This document shows positions 43,775 to 52,370 of a stretch of 64,000 bases of DNA, piece after piece (positions within the stretch are counted from its first letter, which is position 1; each line of letters starts with the position of its first letter). The notes below the pieces were generated by a model. The model did not search any database. It was not told where the DNA came from and worked only from the letters and a program-made list of their open reading frames with translations. Origin of the DNA: JBBIPA01 sp963775935 (lineage in GTDB: Bacteria; Chloroflexota; Dehalococcoidia; GIF9; UBA5629); assembly GCA_963775935.1 (NCBI GenBank), contig CAVZKR010000004.1:372001-436000 (forward strand), read 5' to 3'. The translations under genes and the position numbers were made by a program.

Positions 43775-43832
43775 AAACCAGTTTTATTAGCTTGCCTGCC
43801 ACGGTGCTGTGCTGCAGGTAGTTCTTGACGGT

Positions 43833-44552
43833 CTATAGACTTTCGAGGTATTTATCTCGATTATTAATGAAGTCACGGTAAATTTGAAAGTACTCCGTAT
43901 CTTCATAAGCAACCTGCCTCACCGGTGCACTATTGAAGTTGTAAAGTACAGCGCCAGGGCATGCCAGGAGAATAGGAGAGTGAGTGGCGATAATAAATTG
44001 AGCGTGGCCAGCTTCGCCCATCTTGTTTAATATTTTAAGCAGCTTCAACTGACTTCTGGGTGATAGCGCAGTCTCCGGCTCATCCATAAAGTGGAGTCCC
44101 TTTACTTTATATATGGAGGAAAAAAAGGAAATAAACGATTCCCCGTGTGATTGACTCAGCAATGAATTCCCGCCGAAATACTCCAATACGGCAGGGGTAG
44201 CCCTAGCCCAGCCATCGAGGAAACGGGCGAAGTCATGAAATATCTGAGAGTCGAAAAACGACCCTGGTACAGAACCGTTGCGCCACTCGATATCAATGTA
44301 GTTATGGAGCTCGTCTTCGTACGGATTAGAGCCATACCGAGTCCGCTCTAGCTCTTCCCAGATATGTATGTCGCATTTGCGACAAATGGCTTTGAGCAAC
44401 GTAGATTTCCCGGTACCGTTCTCGCCGACAAGAAAGGTCACCGGGGAAGAAAAGGCAATGCTCTCAGTCCGTTGCAGGACAGCGAGACTAAAAGGATACT
44501 GCTCTACGGTAGGATACCGAAGTGGATTTAGTTTGATTTTATTGAGATGCAT
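43833..44552 (-). CDS. AAA-family ATPase (RecF/SMC-like, stand-alone)
   Basis: A 239-residue P-loop ATPase with Walker A GENGTGKS at residues 43-50, ABC-type signature region NSLLSQSHGESFISFF and Walker B HFMDEPETALSP, followed by the switch AQFIIATHSPILLACP. These are features of the AAA_15/AAA_21 (old-nuclease-like) group. It lacks a TOPRIM or other effector domain and no toxin- or nuclease-like partner is adjacent, so a defence role cannot be argued. It is downstream of glmS on the same strand by 75 bp. The start is at 44552 with a weak ribosome site (AAGAGCC). Confidence 0.8.
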   Translation of the reverse strand: MHLNKIKLNPLRYPTVEQYPFSLAVLQRTESIAFSSPVTFLVGENGTGKSTLLKAICRKCDIHIWEELERTRYGSNPYEDELHNYIDIEWRNGSVPGSFFDSQIFHDFARFLDGWARATPAVLEYFGGNSLLSQSHGESFISFFSSIYKVKGLHFMDEPETALSPRSQLKLLKILNKMGEAGHAQFIIATHSPILLACPGAVLYNFNSAPVRQVAYEDTEYFQIYRDFINNRDKYLESL

Positions 44553-44626
44553 AAAGAGGCTCTTTTGAGTGCAATATTATACCATAAGTAGTTCAATATC
44601 CCTATGACATCGCTTCGAAAATCGGA

Positions 44627-46423
44627 TTAATGGACGGTAACGCTCTTGGCTAAATTTACCGGGCGATCAATGGAGCAGCCACGTTCTTTAGCTGTATAGT
44701 AAGCGAGGAGCTGGAGAACAACAGTATTGGTTATCGGCGAGAGCAAAGGCTCTACCTTCGGTGTATAGATGACTTCGTTAGCCACCTGTGCAATGTTCTT
44801 ATCTCCCTCTTCAGCTATAGCGATCACCGGTGAGCTTCGCGCCCTCACTTCTTTAATAGAAGTAAGCAGGGACTGGTAGGTCTCATCAGGGGTTGCAATG
44901 GCGAGCACCGGGGTATTGTCACGGAGTAACGCGAAGGGACCATGCTTCAATTCTCCCGCAGGGAAGGCTTCAGCATGTATATAGGCTATCTCTTTAAGCT
45001 TCAGCGCTCCTTCCAGCGCCGCCGGGTAATTGACACCACGGGCAATGATGAATACGTTTTCATATTTGGCTAACTCAGTCGCCATTTTGGCAATCATTTG
45101 TTCAGCATCGAGAATTTGCTTCACTTTATTCGATACCAGTTGCAGCTCCTGCACCAGCTTCTCTTTGACATAACGGTTGACATAGCTCTCAAAAGGAGCC
45201 ACACTGAGCGCCAGTAAATAGCCGATAATGACCTGAGCGATAAAGCTCTTGGTAGCAGCTACGCTTATCTCCGGTCCAGCATGCACGTAGAGCGTGTGGT
45301 CAGAAATACGAGTAATAGTGCTGCCGACAACATTGGTGATAGCAATGGTTTTAGCACCCTGGTTTTTCGCCTTCTTCACAGCCTCAAGAGTATCTGCAGT
45401 CTCACCGGATTGACTGATGCCAATCGCCCAGGTACCTTCCCTGACTCGTGACGAGAAACTAAATTCGGAGGCGATCTGACACTTCACATTACGATGCCCC
45501 AATCTATCCATGATATTTTCATGGACTAAAGAGGAGTAATAAGAACTGCCACAAGCCAAATAGAGTATTGTGGGCTCTTCATCCCTAGGAATATCCAATT
45601 CGGTCATAATGCCGCTTTCGGAGATGTACGTGGAAAGGGTCTGGCGAATTACCTGTGGCTGCTCGTGGATTTCTTTAATCATGAAGTGTTCATAGCCGGC
45701 TCTCTCGGCTTCTTCTACTTTCCAGGGAATCACCTGCCATTTTCGAGAAATTGTTTCATCATGGTGCGTAATTTTCACATCGTCAGGCTTAATAATAACC
45801 AGGTCATCGTCTTCCACATAGATTACCCGTTCAGTATAGTCGAGCAGCGCTGGAATGTCAGAGCCTATGAAGTTTTCCTTATCGCCTATTCCGATAACTA
45901 CCGGGCTTTCTTTGCGAGCTACAACTATTTCAGTTGCTTCGCAATCGAGAACAGCAATGGCATAGGTGCCGACTACATCATGAAGCGTTTTACTCACCGC
46001 CTCGGGCAGATTGCCATCATAGTACTTTTCGACAAGGTGAGCGATAACTTCGGTATCAGTCTCAGATTTAAATAAATGTCCTTCTGCAATAAGCTGCTCC
46101 TTGAGAGCAGCGTAATTGTCAATTATGCCATTATGGACTACGGCAACCTTCCCACGACAATCGAGATGAGGATGAGCGTTGACAGTCGAGGGAGCTCCAT
46201 GAGTAGCCCAACGAGTATGTCCAATACCAACCTTACCCTTTACCTGCGATAACTTCTCTTCCAGTTCTACAATCCGACCCACATCCTTGAAAAGCTGTAT
46301 TTCGCCATCGTTGGCAATTGCTATGCCACAGGAATCATACCCACGATACTCCAATCTCTTCAAAGACTTTAGGAGAACGGGTTGTGCTTGTTTATAGCCA
46401 ATATAACCTACAATGCCGCACAT
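44627..46423 (-). CDS. glmS: Glutamine-fructose-6-phosphate aminotransferase (isomerizing)
   Basis: A 598-residue enzyme making glucosamine-6-phosphate from fructose-6-phosphate and glutamine. The N-terminal glutaminase has the nucleophile C2 (MCGIVGYIG) and RLEYRGYDSCGIA; the two SIS domains show SCGSSYYSSLV-like (ACGSSYYSSLV) and SQSGETADTLEAV, ATKSFIAQ, and the C-terminus ends LAKSVTVH as usual. Full family length. It is the third gene of a minus-strand operon behind two GlmU-like proteins (34 bp gap), giving most of the route to UDP-N-acetylhexosamine. No ribozyme-like leader was recognised. Confidence 0.96.
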   Translation of the reverse strand: MCGIVGYIGYKQAQPVLLKSLKRLEYRGYDSCGIAIANDGEIQLFKDVGRIVELEEKLSQVKGKVGIGHTRWATHGAPSTVNAHPHLDCRGKVAVVHNGIIDNYAALKEQLIAEGHLFKSETDTEVIAHLVEKYYDGNLPEAVSKTLHDVVGTYAIAVLDCEATEIVVARKESPVVIGIGDKENFIGSDIPALLDYTERVIYVEDDDLVIIKPDDVKITHHDETISRKWQVIPWKVEEAERAGYEHFMIKEIHEQPQVIRQTLSTYISESGIMTELDIPRDEEPTILYLACGSSYYSSLVHENIMDRLGHRNVKCQIASEFSFSSRVREGTWAIGISQSGETADTLEAVKKAKNQGAKTIAITNVVGSTITRISDHTLYVHAGPEISVAATKSFIAQVIIGYLLALSVAPFESYVNRYVKEKLVQELQLVSNKVKQILDAEQMIAKMATELAKYENVFIIARGVNYPAALEGALKLKEIAYIHAEAFPAGELKHGPFALLRDNTPVLAIATPDETYQSLLTSIKEVRARSSPVIAIAEEGDKNIAQVANEVIYTPKVEPLLSPITNTVVLQLLAYYTAKERGCSIDRPVNLAKSVTVH

Positions 46424-46456
46424 ACTCTTGCTAAAACCAGCTTCTTTCCAGAGGGA

Positions 46457-47641
46457 TCAAAACACCAGGCTACCTTCTGGAATGTCCTGGTCAATTACCT
46501 TCATTGACCTTACTCGAGCTTTAACGCCAAGTGAGATTCCCGAATTGACAACGATATTATCTTCCAGCTCGCAGAAATCTCCCAGTAAGGCGCCCAACCT
46601 GGCAACATGCTCTTTCTTCTCGTTCTCAACAACAGTCTCTCGACTTCTTACAGTAAAACCATTGCCTATAACACATCCCGGAGCGATGATTGAATCCTGA
46701 ATATTACAATTGCTCCCAATAACCACATCATTGCCGATAACGCTATTTCTAATCTGGCTGAATGGTGAGATGGTAACATTATTGCCAATACTGGTGGCAG
46801 GGAAAACGCATACGGTGGGACCAATATTGCAGTTCTCGCCGATAACCACGGAGCCAAGCAGGTAGCTATTCGCCCTTACCTTAGTCCCAGCACCTATGGC
46901 AACTTCACCCTTTATGGTAACACCCGCCTCGACCATGCCGCCGGTGCTGGCAGAGAGCCTGGATACCATAGCTTCGTTAAGACGCAGAATATCAACAGGA
47001 TAAACAGCATCAAGCCAGGTGGCTTTGGTCTCGAGAGCATTAAAGCTGTGGCCTTGTTCGACCATTGCTTGAATCACTTGGGGAAGGTCATTTTCCTGTT
47101 CCATAAATGAGAAAATTTCCTGGTCGAGTGTATAAATACCGGTATTGACCAGATAGCTTACCGCTATCTCCGGCTTCTCGACAATGTGAGTAACTTTACC
47201 CTTTTTCACCATAACTGCACCATACTGTGAGACATTTTCCCGATATTTCACCACAATGGTATTATCCGGCGTGCTCACCAGAGGTAAAATGGTATCCGCC
47301 TCGATAATATTGTCACCTGGGAGAACTAAAAATCGGGCGGCTGTTATATCTCTGGCTTGCTTCAAAGCATCTGCAGTCCCTATCTGAGTTTTCTGGACAA
47401 CATAATCGATAGCAATGTCAAACTTTTTGCCTGAGCCGAAATAGTCCTGTATTTCTTCACGACAGTAGCCTACTACCAGAACAATGCGCCGTAGTCCTGC
47501 CTGGGCTAAGGCTTCAATGACATATTGTAGGATGGGTTTATTCGCGATGGGGAGCATGACCTTCGGTCTCAGACTAGTGAACGGTCGTAATCTCTGCCCT
47601 TCGCCTCCGGCTAAAACTATGGCTTGCTCTATTTTCAACAC
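46457..47641 (-). CDS. GlmU-like sugar-1-phosphate nucleotidylyltransferase with left-handed beta-helix, copy B
   Basis: A 394-residue two-domain enzyme. The N-terminal nucleotidyltransferase has VLAGGEGQRLRPFTSLRPK and VMLPIANKPILQYVIEAL; the C-terminal half has hexapeptide repeats (GAGTKVRANSYLLG, IGENCNIGPTVCV, IGSNCNIQDSII). It probably makes UDP-GlcNAc or a related nucleotide sugar from a hexosamine phosphate. The start is GTG at 47641 with GAGGGG 6 bp before it. It lies 10 bp after copy A and 33 bp before glmS. This arrangement resembles the bifunctional archaeal-type enzyme more than E. coli GlmU. Confidence 0.88.
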   Translation of the reverse strand: MLKIEQAIVLAGGEGQRLRPFTSLRPKVMLPIANKPILQYVIEALAQAGLRRIVLVVGYCREEIQDYFGSGKKFDIAIDYVVQKTQIGTADALKQARDITAARFLVLPGDNIIEADTILPLVSTPDNTIVVKYRENVSQYGAVMVKKGKVTHIVEKPEIAVSYLVNTGIYTLDQEIFSFMEQENDLPQVIQAMVEQGHSFNALETKATWLDAVYPVDILRLNEAMVSRLSASTGGMVEAGVTIKGEVAIGAGTKVRANSYLLGSVVIGENCNIGPTVCVFPATSIGNNVTISPFSQIRNSVIGNDVVIGSNCNIQDSIIAPGCVIGNGFTVRSRETVVENEKKEHVARLGALLGDFCELEDNIVVNSGISLGVKARVRSMKVIDQDIPEGSLVF

Positions 47642-47651
47642 ATTAATCCCC

Positions 47652-48854
47652 TCATAACAATATTGAATTTTGTAATATCACCCCGCTTGCCACTGCACCG
47701 GGGCCGATAATCGTGTTATTGCCCACAATAGTACCAGCATCAATAGACACATTGACACCCGTAGCAACCTTATCTCCGATGATAGCCCCAAGTTTTTGTC
47801 TTCCAGTATCTATACCAGATGCTTTGACGTTTTTGCCATCAAGACGAATATTGCTGATTCTCGTGCCCCCGCCAATAGTACAACCTTCACCAATAACGCT
47901 ATCGGAAACAGAAGCCTGACTTAAGATTCTGGTATTGCTCATTATTATGGAATTTTCTATCTTAACACCGCTACTAACCTGACACCCATTACCGATAGCC
48001 GTGCCCGGGCAGAGATAGCAAAGAGGACCGATGATGCAATTCTCCCCTATAATAACCGGACCTTCGATATATGAACCTGCTTTTATCTGCGTTCCCTTTC
48101 CTATGGAAACCTTCCCCTTTATGGTGATATTATCTTCTATTTCAGCCAGGTTTTCCGCTTCCAGATCGGAGAGGAAAGAGCTATTAAGTTCCAGTAGATC
48201 CCAGGGATAATCCACAGTAAGCCGGCAATCATTAGTGTGGTAACTCACCTGGTTTCCTGCATCGATTAAACTCTGGATAGCATCAGTAAGGTCATACTCA
48301 CCTCTGGGAGATGCAGAACTATTACTAATAGCTGAGAAAATATCACCGGTTAACAAATATGCACCTGCATTGGCTAACCTAGAAGCTGGCTTAGGGGCTT
48401 TTTCCTGGATTCGCCGAACTCGGTCACCTTCGACTTCTACCACACCAAGACCGACTGGATTAATTACCTCAGCCACGGCTAAACTAATACCGTCAGCATT
48501 CATGAGCTGCTGGATATCTCTCGCTTTTATGATAACATCACCATTAATAACTAAAAATTTGCTACCAGCCCTGCCCTCCACCCTTTTAACGGCATTTGCT
48601 GTGCCAAGTTGCTGCATCTGTGTGATATACTCAATAGTTACGCCCCATTTTTCACCGTTACCAAAATAGTCACGGACGGTTTCAGCGCAGTAACCCACGA
48701 CAAAAATGAATTCGGTTATGCCAGCTTCCTTTACCTCCAAAAGCAAATGCTCCAAAATGGGCTTATTAGCGATAGGCAACATCACCTTGGGTCGAGTATA
48801 GGTTAGAGGATGCATTCGGGCATCTTTACCGGCTGCTAAAAGCACTGCTTCCAT
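47652..48854 (-). CDS. GlmU-like sugar-1-phosphate nucleotidylyltransferase with left-handed beta-helix, copy A
   Basis: A 400-residue paralogue of copy B. Motifs: VLLAAGKDARMHPLTYTRPK, VMLPIANKPILEHLL, then hexapeptide repeats (GKGTQIKAGSYIEG, IGENCIIGPLCYL, IGGGTRISNIRL) to the end. The start is placed at ATG 48854, where the family begins. An upstream in-frame ATG at 48887 overlaps a TATAAT box and would leave no leader. The next upstream sequence is the left end of an insertion sequence, so the original promoter may have been displaced. First gene of the GlmU-GlmU-GlmS operon; two copies may serve different sugars or separate the two catalytic steps. Confidence 0.85.
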   Translation of the reverse strand: MEAVLLAAGKDARMHPLTYTRPKVMLPIANKPILEHLLLEVKEAGITEFIFVVGYCAETVRDYFGNGEKWGVTIEYITQMQQLGTANAVKRVEGRAGSKFLVINGDVIIKARDIQQLMNADGISLAVAEVINPVGLGVVEVEGDRVRRIQEKAPKPASRLANAGAYLLTGDIFSAISNSSASPRGEYDLTDAIQSLIDAGNQVSYHTNDCRLTVDYPWDLLELNSSFLSDLEAENLAEIEDNITIKGKVSIGKGTQIKAGSYIEGPVIIGENCIIGPLCYLCPGTAIGNGCQVSSGVKIENSIIMSNTRILSQASVSDSVIGEGCTIGGGTRISNIRLDGKNVKASGIDTGRQKLGAIIGDKVATGVNVSIDAGTIVGNNTIIGPGAVASGVILQNSILL

Positions 48855-48922
48855 AGTATCGTGACCAGCAATCTCCGTTTCGTCCATTATATACAAAATA
48901 GAGAGCGAAATATAGTGGTCGC

Positions 48923-48948
48923 ATTGCCTCATAATTAAAGTTACCGAA
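48923..48948 (-). repeat. Inverted partial copy of the inner right end of the neighbouring IS
   Basis: ATTGCCTCATAATT plus GTTACCGAA, separated by three bases, is the reverse complement of 50140-50165 (end of the transposase gene) with only the three middle bases different. It lies outside the left terminal repeat, so it is a relic of a second copy in opposite orientation or an end-like target site. Confidence 0.6.
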
Positions 48949-48957
48949 AAGATAGTA

Positions 48958-50201
48958 GTTGCGTCAAAATTAGTGTTACCGAAGGAGGTAAAAGGTGACA
49001 CGACGCAGCACATTAGAATATGCGCAGGCAATAAGGCTCAGGTATTTACGAACGTCAAAAGGGGAGAAGGGGAAGATTTTGGACGAATTTATACAGGTTA
49101 CTGGTCTGCATCGGAAAGCCGCTATCAGGTTATTGAACGGAACACAGCAACTCGGGATAGGCAAACGACGCGGTCGACCAAAGAGATACGGGATTGATGT
49201 GGCAGTGATGCTGAAAACAGTTTGGGAAGCAAGCGATCGACTATGCTCCAAGCGTCTTCAGCCCTTTCTCCCGGAGATGGTGAAGGTGTTCAGACGCTAT
49301 GATGAGCAACGGATTAGTGCCTTTATGGAAGAGCAACTTTGCCAGATGAGCCCATCTACCATAGATCGATTGTTACGGCCATACCGAACAAGTGGAGGCC
49401 GAAAGTCGCTTTCCACTACACGGCCTGGGAGCCTACTGAAGAGCTGTATACCCATCAGGACTTTTGCGGATTGGCAAGAGAACAAGCCTGGATTTATAGA
49501 GACAGACCTGGTAGCTCATTGTGGTGAGAGTACAGAGGGTTTCTATCTGAATACACTCTGTGCGGTGGATGTTGCCAGCTGCTGGACGGAATGTCTTCCA
49601 GTATGGGGTAAATGGCAAGAAAAGGTACGGCAGTCGATACACCGAATGAGACAGCGTCTTCCCTTTTCCTTGCTGGGCATAGACTCGGACAATGGTACTG
49701 AGTTTATCAACCAGTGCCTCTATAATTATTGTCGTGGTGAGAACATCACCTTCACCAGGTCTCGTTCCTACAAGAAGAATGATAGCTGTCACGTTGAGCA
49801 AAAAAACGGCAATGTGGTACGCCGCTTGGTGGGATACGATAGATATGCCTCGAAAGCTGCGTTCGAGTGCTTGGGGAGAGTCTACGATCTGGTTCGGCTG
49901 TACATTAACTTCTTTCAGCCAACTATGAAGCTTGTCTCTAAGACCAGGCACGACGCCAGAGTTCACAAGGTTTATGATATCGCACAGACTCCCTACCAAC
50001 GCCTGGTGCAATGTGGTGTACTTACAGAGGCCAAACAGGCTGAGTTAGCAGCCATTTACCACGGATTAAACCCAGTACTCCTCATAAATCAGATAAACGG
50101 CAATCTGGAGAAATTGTGGCAGCTGGCAGCGCGCCCTGGTTCGGTAACCGGAATTATGAGGCAATAAGGAGGTCTTTGGTAACAGTTTAATTTGACGCAA
50201 C
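48958..50201 (+). mobile_element. Complete insertion sequence with integrase-core transposase
   Basis: A 1.24-kb element bounded by imperfect terminal inverted repeats (48958-48980 and 50178-50201; both start GTTGCGTCAAA when read inward and end in TGTTACC). It has one gene, the transposase. No direct target repeat is obvious at the edges. It lies between the divergent GlmU-like operon and a lipoprotein gene. Frame and ends are intact, so it may still be mobile. Confidence 0.85.
48995..50167 (+). CDS. Integrase-core transposase of the insertion sequence
   Basis: A 390-residue DDE transposase starting at GTG 48995 with GAAGGAGG before it. The N-terminus (TRRSTLEYAQAIRLRYLRTS and LHRKAAIRLLNG) is a helix-turn-helix for end binding; the catalytic core has D in GFIETDLVAHCG, D in LGIDSDNGTEFIN and E in DSCHVEQKNGNVVRR. 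It cuts and joins the element ends. The family is one of the rve-type transposases outside classical IS3; the exact IS group was not assigned. The reading frame is complete. Confidence 0.88.
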   Translation: MTRRSTLEYAQAIRLRYLRTSKGEKGKILDEFIQVTGLHRKAAIRLLNGTQQLGIGKRRGRPKRYGIDVAVMLKTVWEASDRLCSKRLQPFLPEMVKVFRRYDEQRISAFMEEQLCQMSPSTIDRLLRPYRTSGGRKSLSTTRPGSLLKSCIPIRTFADWQENKPGFIETDLVAHCGESTEGFYLNTLCAVDVASCWTECLPVWGKWQEKVRQSIHRMRQRLPFSLLGIDSDNGTEFINQCLYNYCRGENITFTRSRSYKKNDSCHVEQKNGNVVRRLVGYDRYASKAAFECLGRVYDLVRLYINFFQPTMKLVSKTRHDARVHKVYDIAQTPYQRLVQCGVLTEAKQAELAAIYHGLNPVLLINQINGNLEKLWQLAARPGSVTGIMRQ

Positions 50202-50281
50202 ACGGTGGTAGTAAATAAGTTGAGTACTATCTGGTTGATACGGTATAGTACAGGATATTCTCAAAAAAGAAAGGCTGAACA

Positions 50282-51265
50282 ATGACGATATACCATAAAA
50301 AGCTATGTATCGTTTTCATAGCATTCCTTATAGCTCTGATAGTAGCTTGCGCCCAGCCAGCGAAAGCACCAGCACCCACATCACCAAAGCCAGCAACAGA
50401 AAAACCTGTCCCGCAACCAAAGCCTGAAAAAACCCGGGCTGAAGCTATACCACCTAATGCTATTAAGATGACCCCAGCACTTGATACGCTACCTCCTAAA
50501 CTGCACTCCGCTGAGTTTCAGCAGCCTGTGCCGCTGGGTGCGAGCGTCAATACTGCTGGCGGTGAAGACTCGTCATTCATCATGCCCGATGGCAATACGC
50601 TGTACTTTTTCTTTACTCCCGACGTTTCTATTCCAGCAGAAAAACAGTTGCTTGATGGGGTAACTGGCATCTGGGTCTCCAAGAAAGAAGGCGGGCAGTG
50701 GCAGCCAGCGCAAAGAGTATGGTTGCAGGATAAAAATGAAGCGGCACTTGACGGCTGCGTCTTCGTCCAGGGGAATGTGATATGGTTCTGTTCAGCCCGC
50801 AAGGGCAACTTCAGAGGCATAGATATGTGGACGTCTGAATTTCAGAACGGGAAATGGGCTAACTGGAAAAACGCCGGAAAGAAACTGAACTCAGACTACG
50901 ATATAGGTGAGATGCATATTACCGCCGACGGAACCGAGATGTACTTCCATTCATCGAGAGCAGGGAGCAAGGGTAACTATGATATCTGGGTAACTAAGAA
51001 AGTGAATGGTGAATGGCAGGAGCCCCAGAATGTCGAAGCGGTAAACACACCGGATACCGAAGGCTGGCCTTTCATTACCCAGAATGGCAATGAGCTATGG
51101 TTTCTCAGAAGCTATCTGGGTTCGCCAGCTATTTACCGTTCAAAAAAGATAGATGGTAAGTGGGCTAAACCCGAGCTTATTATGTCACAATTTGCCGCCG
51201 AGCCTACGCTGGATAATGCCGGCAAAATGATAGAGGCAGATATCTACGTGGCATATCGGAAGTAG
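50282..51265 (+). CDS. Lipoprotein with WD40-like PD40 beta-propeller repeats
   Basis: A 327-residue exported protein. A signal peptide with hydrophobic core (8-21) ends in the lipobox VAC with C23, followed by a Pro/Ala/Lys-rich tether to about residue 60. The rest has repeated PD40 blades, e.g. SSFIMPDGNTLYFFFTPD, DGTEMYFHSSRAGSKGNYDIW and NELWFLRSYLGSPAIYRSKK. Such proteins sit on the outer face of the membrane and bind ligands or partner proteins; the specific role is unknown. It begins 80 bp after the insertion sequence, which may have removed its native upstream region. Confidence 0.85.
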   Translation: MTIYHKKLCIVFIAFLIALIVACAQPAKAPAPTSPKPATEKPVPQPKPEKTRAEAIPPNAIKMTPALDTLPPKLHSAEFQQPVPLGASVNTAGGEDSSFIMPDGNTLYFFFTPDVSIPAEKQLLDGVTGIWVSKKEGGQWQPAQRVWLQDKNEAALDGCVFVQGNVIWFCSARKGNFRGIDMWTSEFQNGKWANWKNAGKKLNSDYDIGEMHITADGTEMYFHSSRAGSKGNYDIWVTKKVNGEWQEPQNVEAVNTPDTEGWPFITQNGNELWFLRSYLGSPAIYRSKKIDGKWAKPELIMSQFAAEPTLDNAGKMIEADIYVAYRK

Positions 51266-51355
51266 ATAGCGTTGCGGATTACACCCCTTGACAGGCGGCT
51301 AATTGATACCTAGTATGTATATACCAACTACCTGCTGAGTGAATTGAAGTAAAGC

Positions 51356-51448
51356 ATGAGACCAATACGATTTCTCCATTGCGCCGACTTACACATCGAT
51401 AGCCTCTTTCAAAGTGGTATACTTTTCGCAAGACATTACACTAGTTGA
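51356..51448 (+). pseudogene. N-terminal remnant of an SbcD/YhaO-like exonuclease
   Basis: Thirty codons read MRPIRFLHCADLHIDSLF, the start of Mre11/SbcD-type metallophosphoesterases with the first metal motif DLHID, then lose similarity and hit TGA at 51446-51448. The remaining 300 or so residues are absent. It lies just before rmuC, another DNA-metabolism gene, so part of a DNA-repair locus may have been deleted here. Confidence 0.7.
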
Positions 51449-52100
51449 TACAGATTAAATGGGCAGGATGAAAATATGGAATATGTAATAGGCTTTATCA
51501 TCGGTTTAATAATCGGAATTGCAGCTGTACTGATTATTAGCCATTTTCAACGTCGTAGTCGTCAGCAGGAGCTAACTAATATATCAGAGCAGATGAAGAG
51601 CACTTTCACTGCGCTTTCTTTTGAGGCATTAACGAAAAGTTCCGATGAGCTCTTAAAACGTGCGGAGGAAGTACTCTCGAAAAAAACAACTGAGAGCGGA
51701 AAGGACTTAGAAGAAAAGAAGAAACTGATTGACCAGAAGCTTCAGGGAATAGAAACCAATTTACAGAAAGTTGAGAAAGTGGTCACAGACTTTGAGAGAG
51801 ATCGTGCTGAGAAGTTCGGTCAACTCGATAAGCAGTTGAAAAATGTAGTTGAGCAAACCGGGAAACTGCAAGACACCACAGTTAAACTGCAAGTAGCACT
51901 CGGAAGCTCAAAAGCAAGAGGACAATGGGGCGAAAGAATGGCCGAAGATGTACTAAGATTCGCTGGGTTTATTGAAGGTATCAACTATCTGAAGCAGGCA
52001 ACTCTGGAGACGGCAGCTACGAGACCCGTATACTGCTCCCCATTAAGACAGGGCTTCTGCTAAGAGAGTACAATGGCTGAAAAGAAGGAGAAAAACAGCC

Positions 52101-52370
52101 ATGAAACGAAGGAAATGGGATCCGAAAACCAAAGCAATGATTGTGGTAGAAGGGCTGAAGGGAAAGCAAGTTTTCGAAATCTGCATCGAGCACCAGATTA
52201 GCCAGGCACAGTACTATCAATGGCGGGATCAGTTTCTGGCCAACATGTACCAGGTATTTACCAGCGATGACCGCAGAGAGAAGTCATTGACTCAAGAGAA
52301 TGGTCGACTTAAGAGGATCATCGGGGACCTCACCGTGGAGTTAAAAAAAGTAAACGAGTTGTTAGAATGA
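52101..52370 (+). CDS. IS3-family transposase OrfA (helix-turn-helix subunit)
   Basis: An 89-residue DNA-binding protein with KRRKWDPKTKAMIVVEGLKG, a helix-turn-helix (QISQAQYYQWRDQF) and a C-terminal leucine-zipper-like helix (ENGRLKRIIGDLTVELKKV). The end contains seven A followed by G (52343-52350), a typical slippery site; a -1 shift there opens into the orfB frame without a stop. The stop also overlaps the orfB ATG (ATGA), so orfB can be made by frameshifting or reinitiation. ATG follows AAGGAG. Confidence 0.9.
   Translation: MKRRKWDPKTKAMIVVEGLKGKQVFEICIEHQISQAQYYQWRDQFLANMYQVFTSDDRREKSLTQENGRLKRIIGDLTVELKKVNELLE

Noticed and set aside
43833..44552. Stand-alone AAA ATPase as part of a defence system
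   Set aside because: No nuclease, TOPRIM, toxin or reverse transcriptase neighbour; it is flanked by glmS and gdhA.
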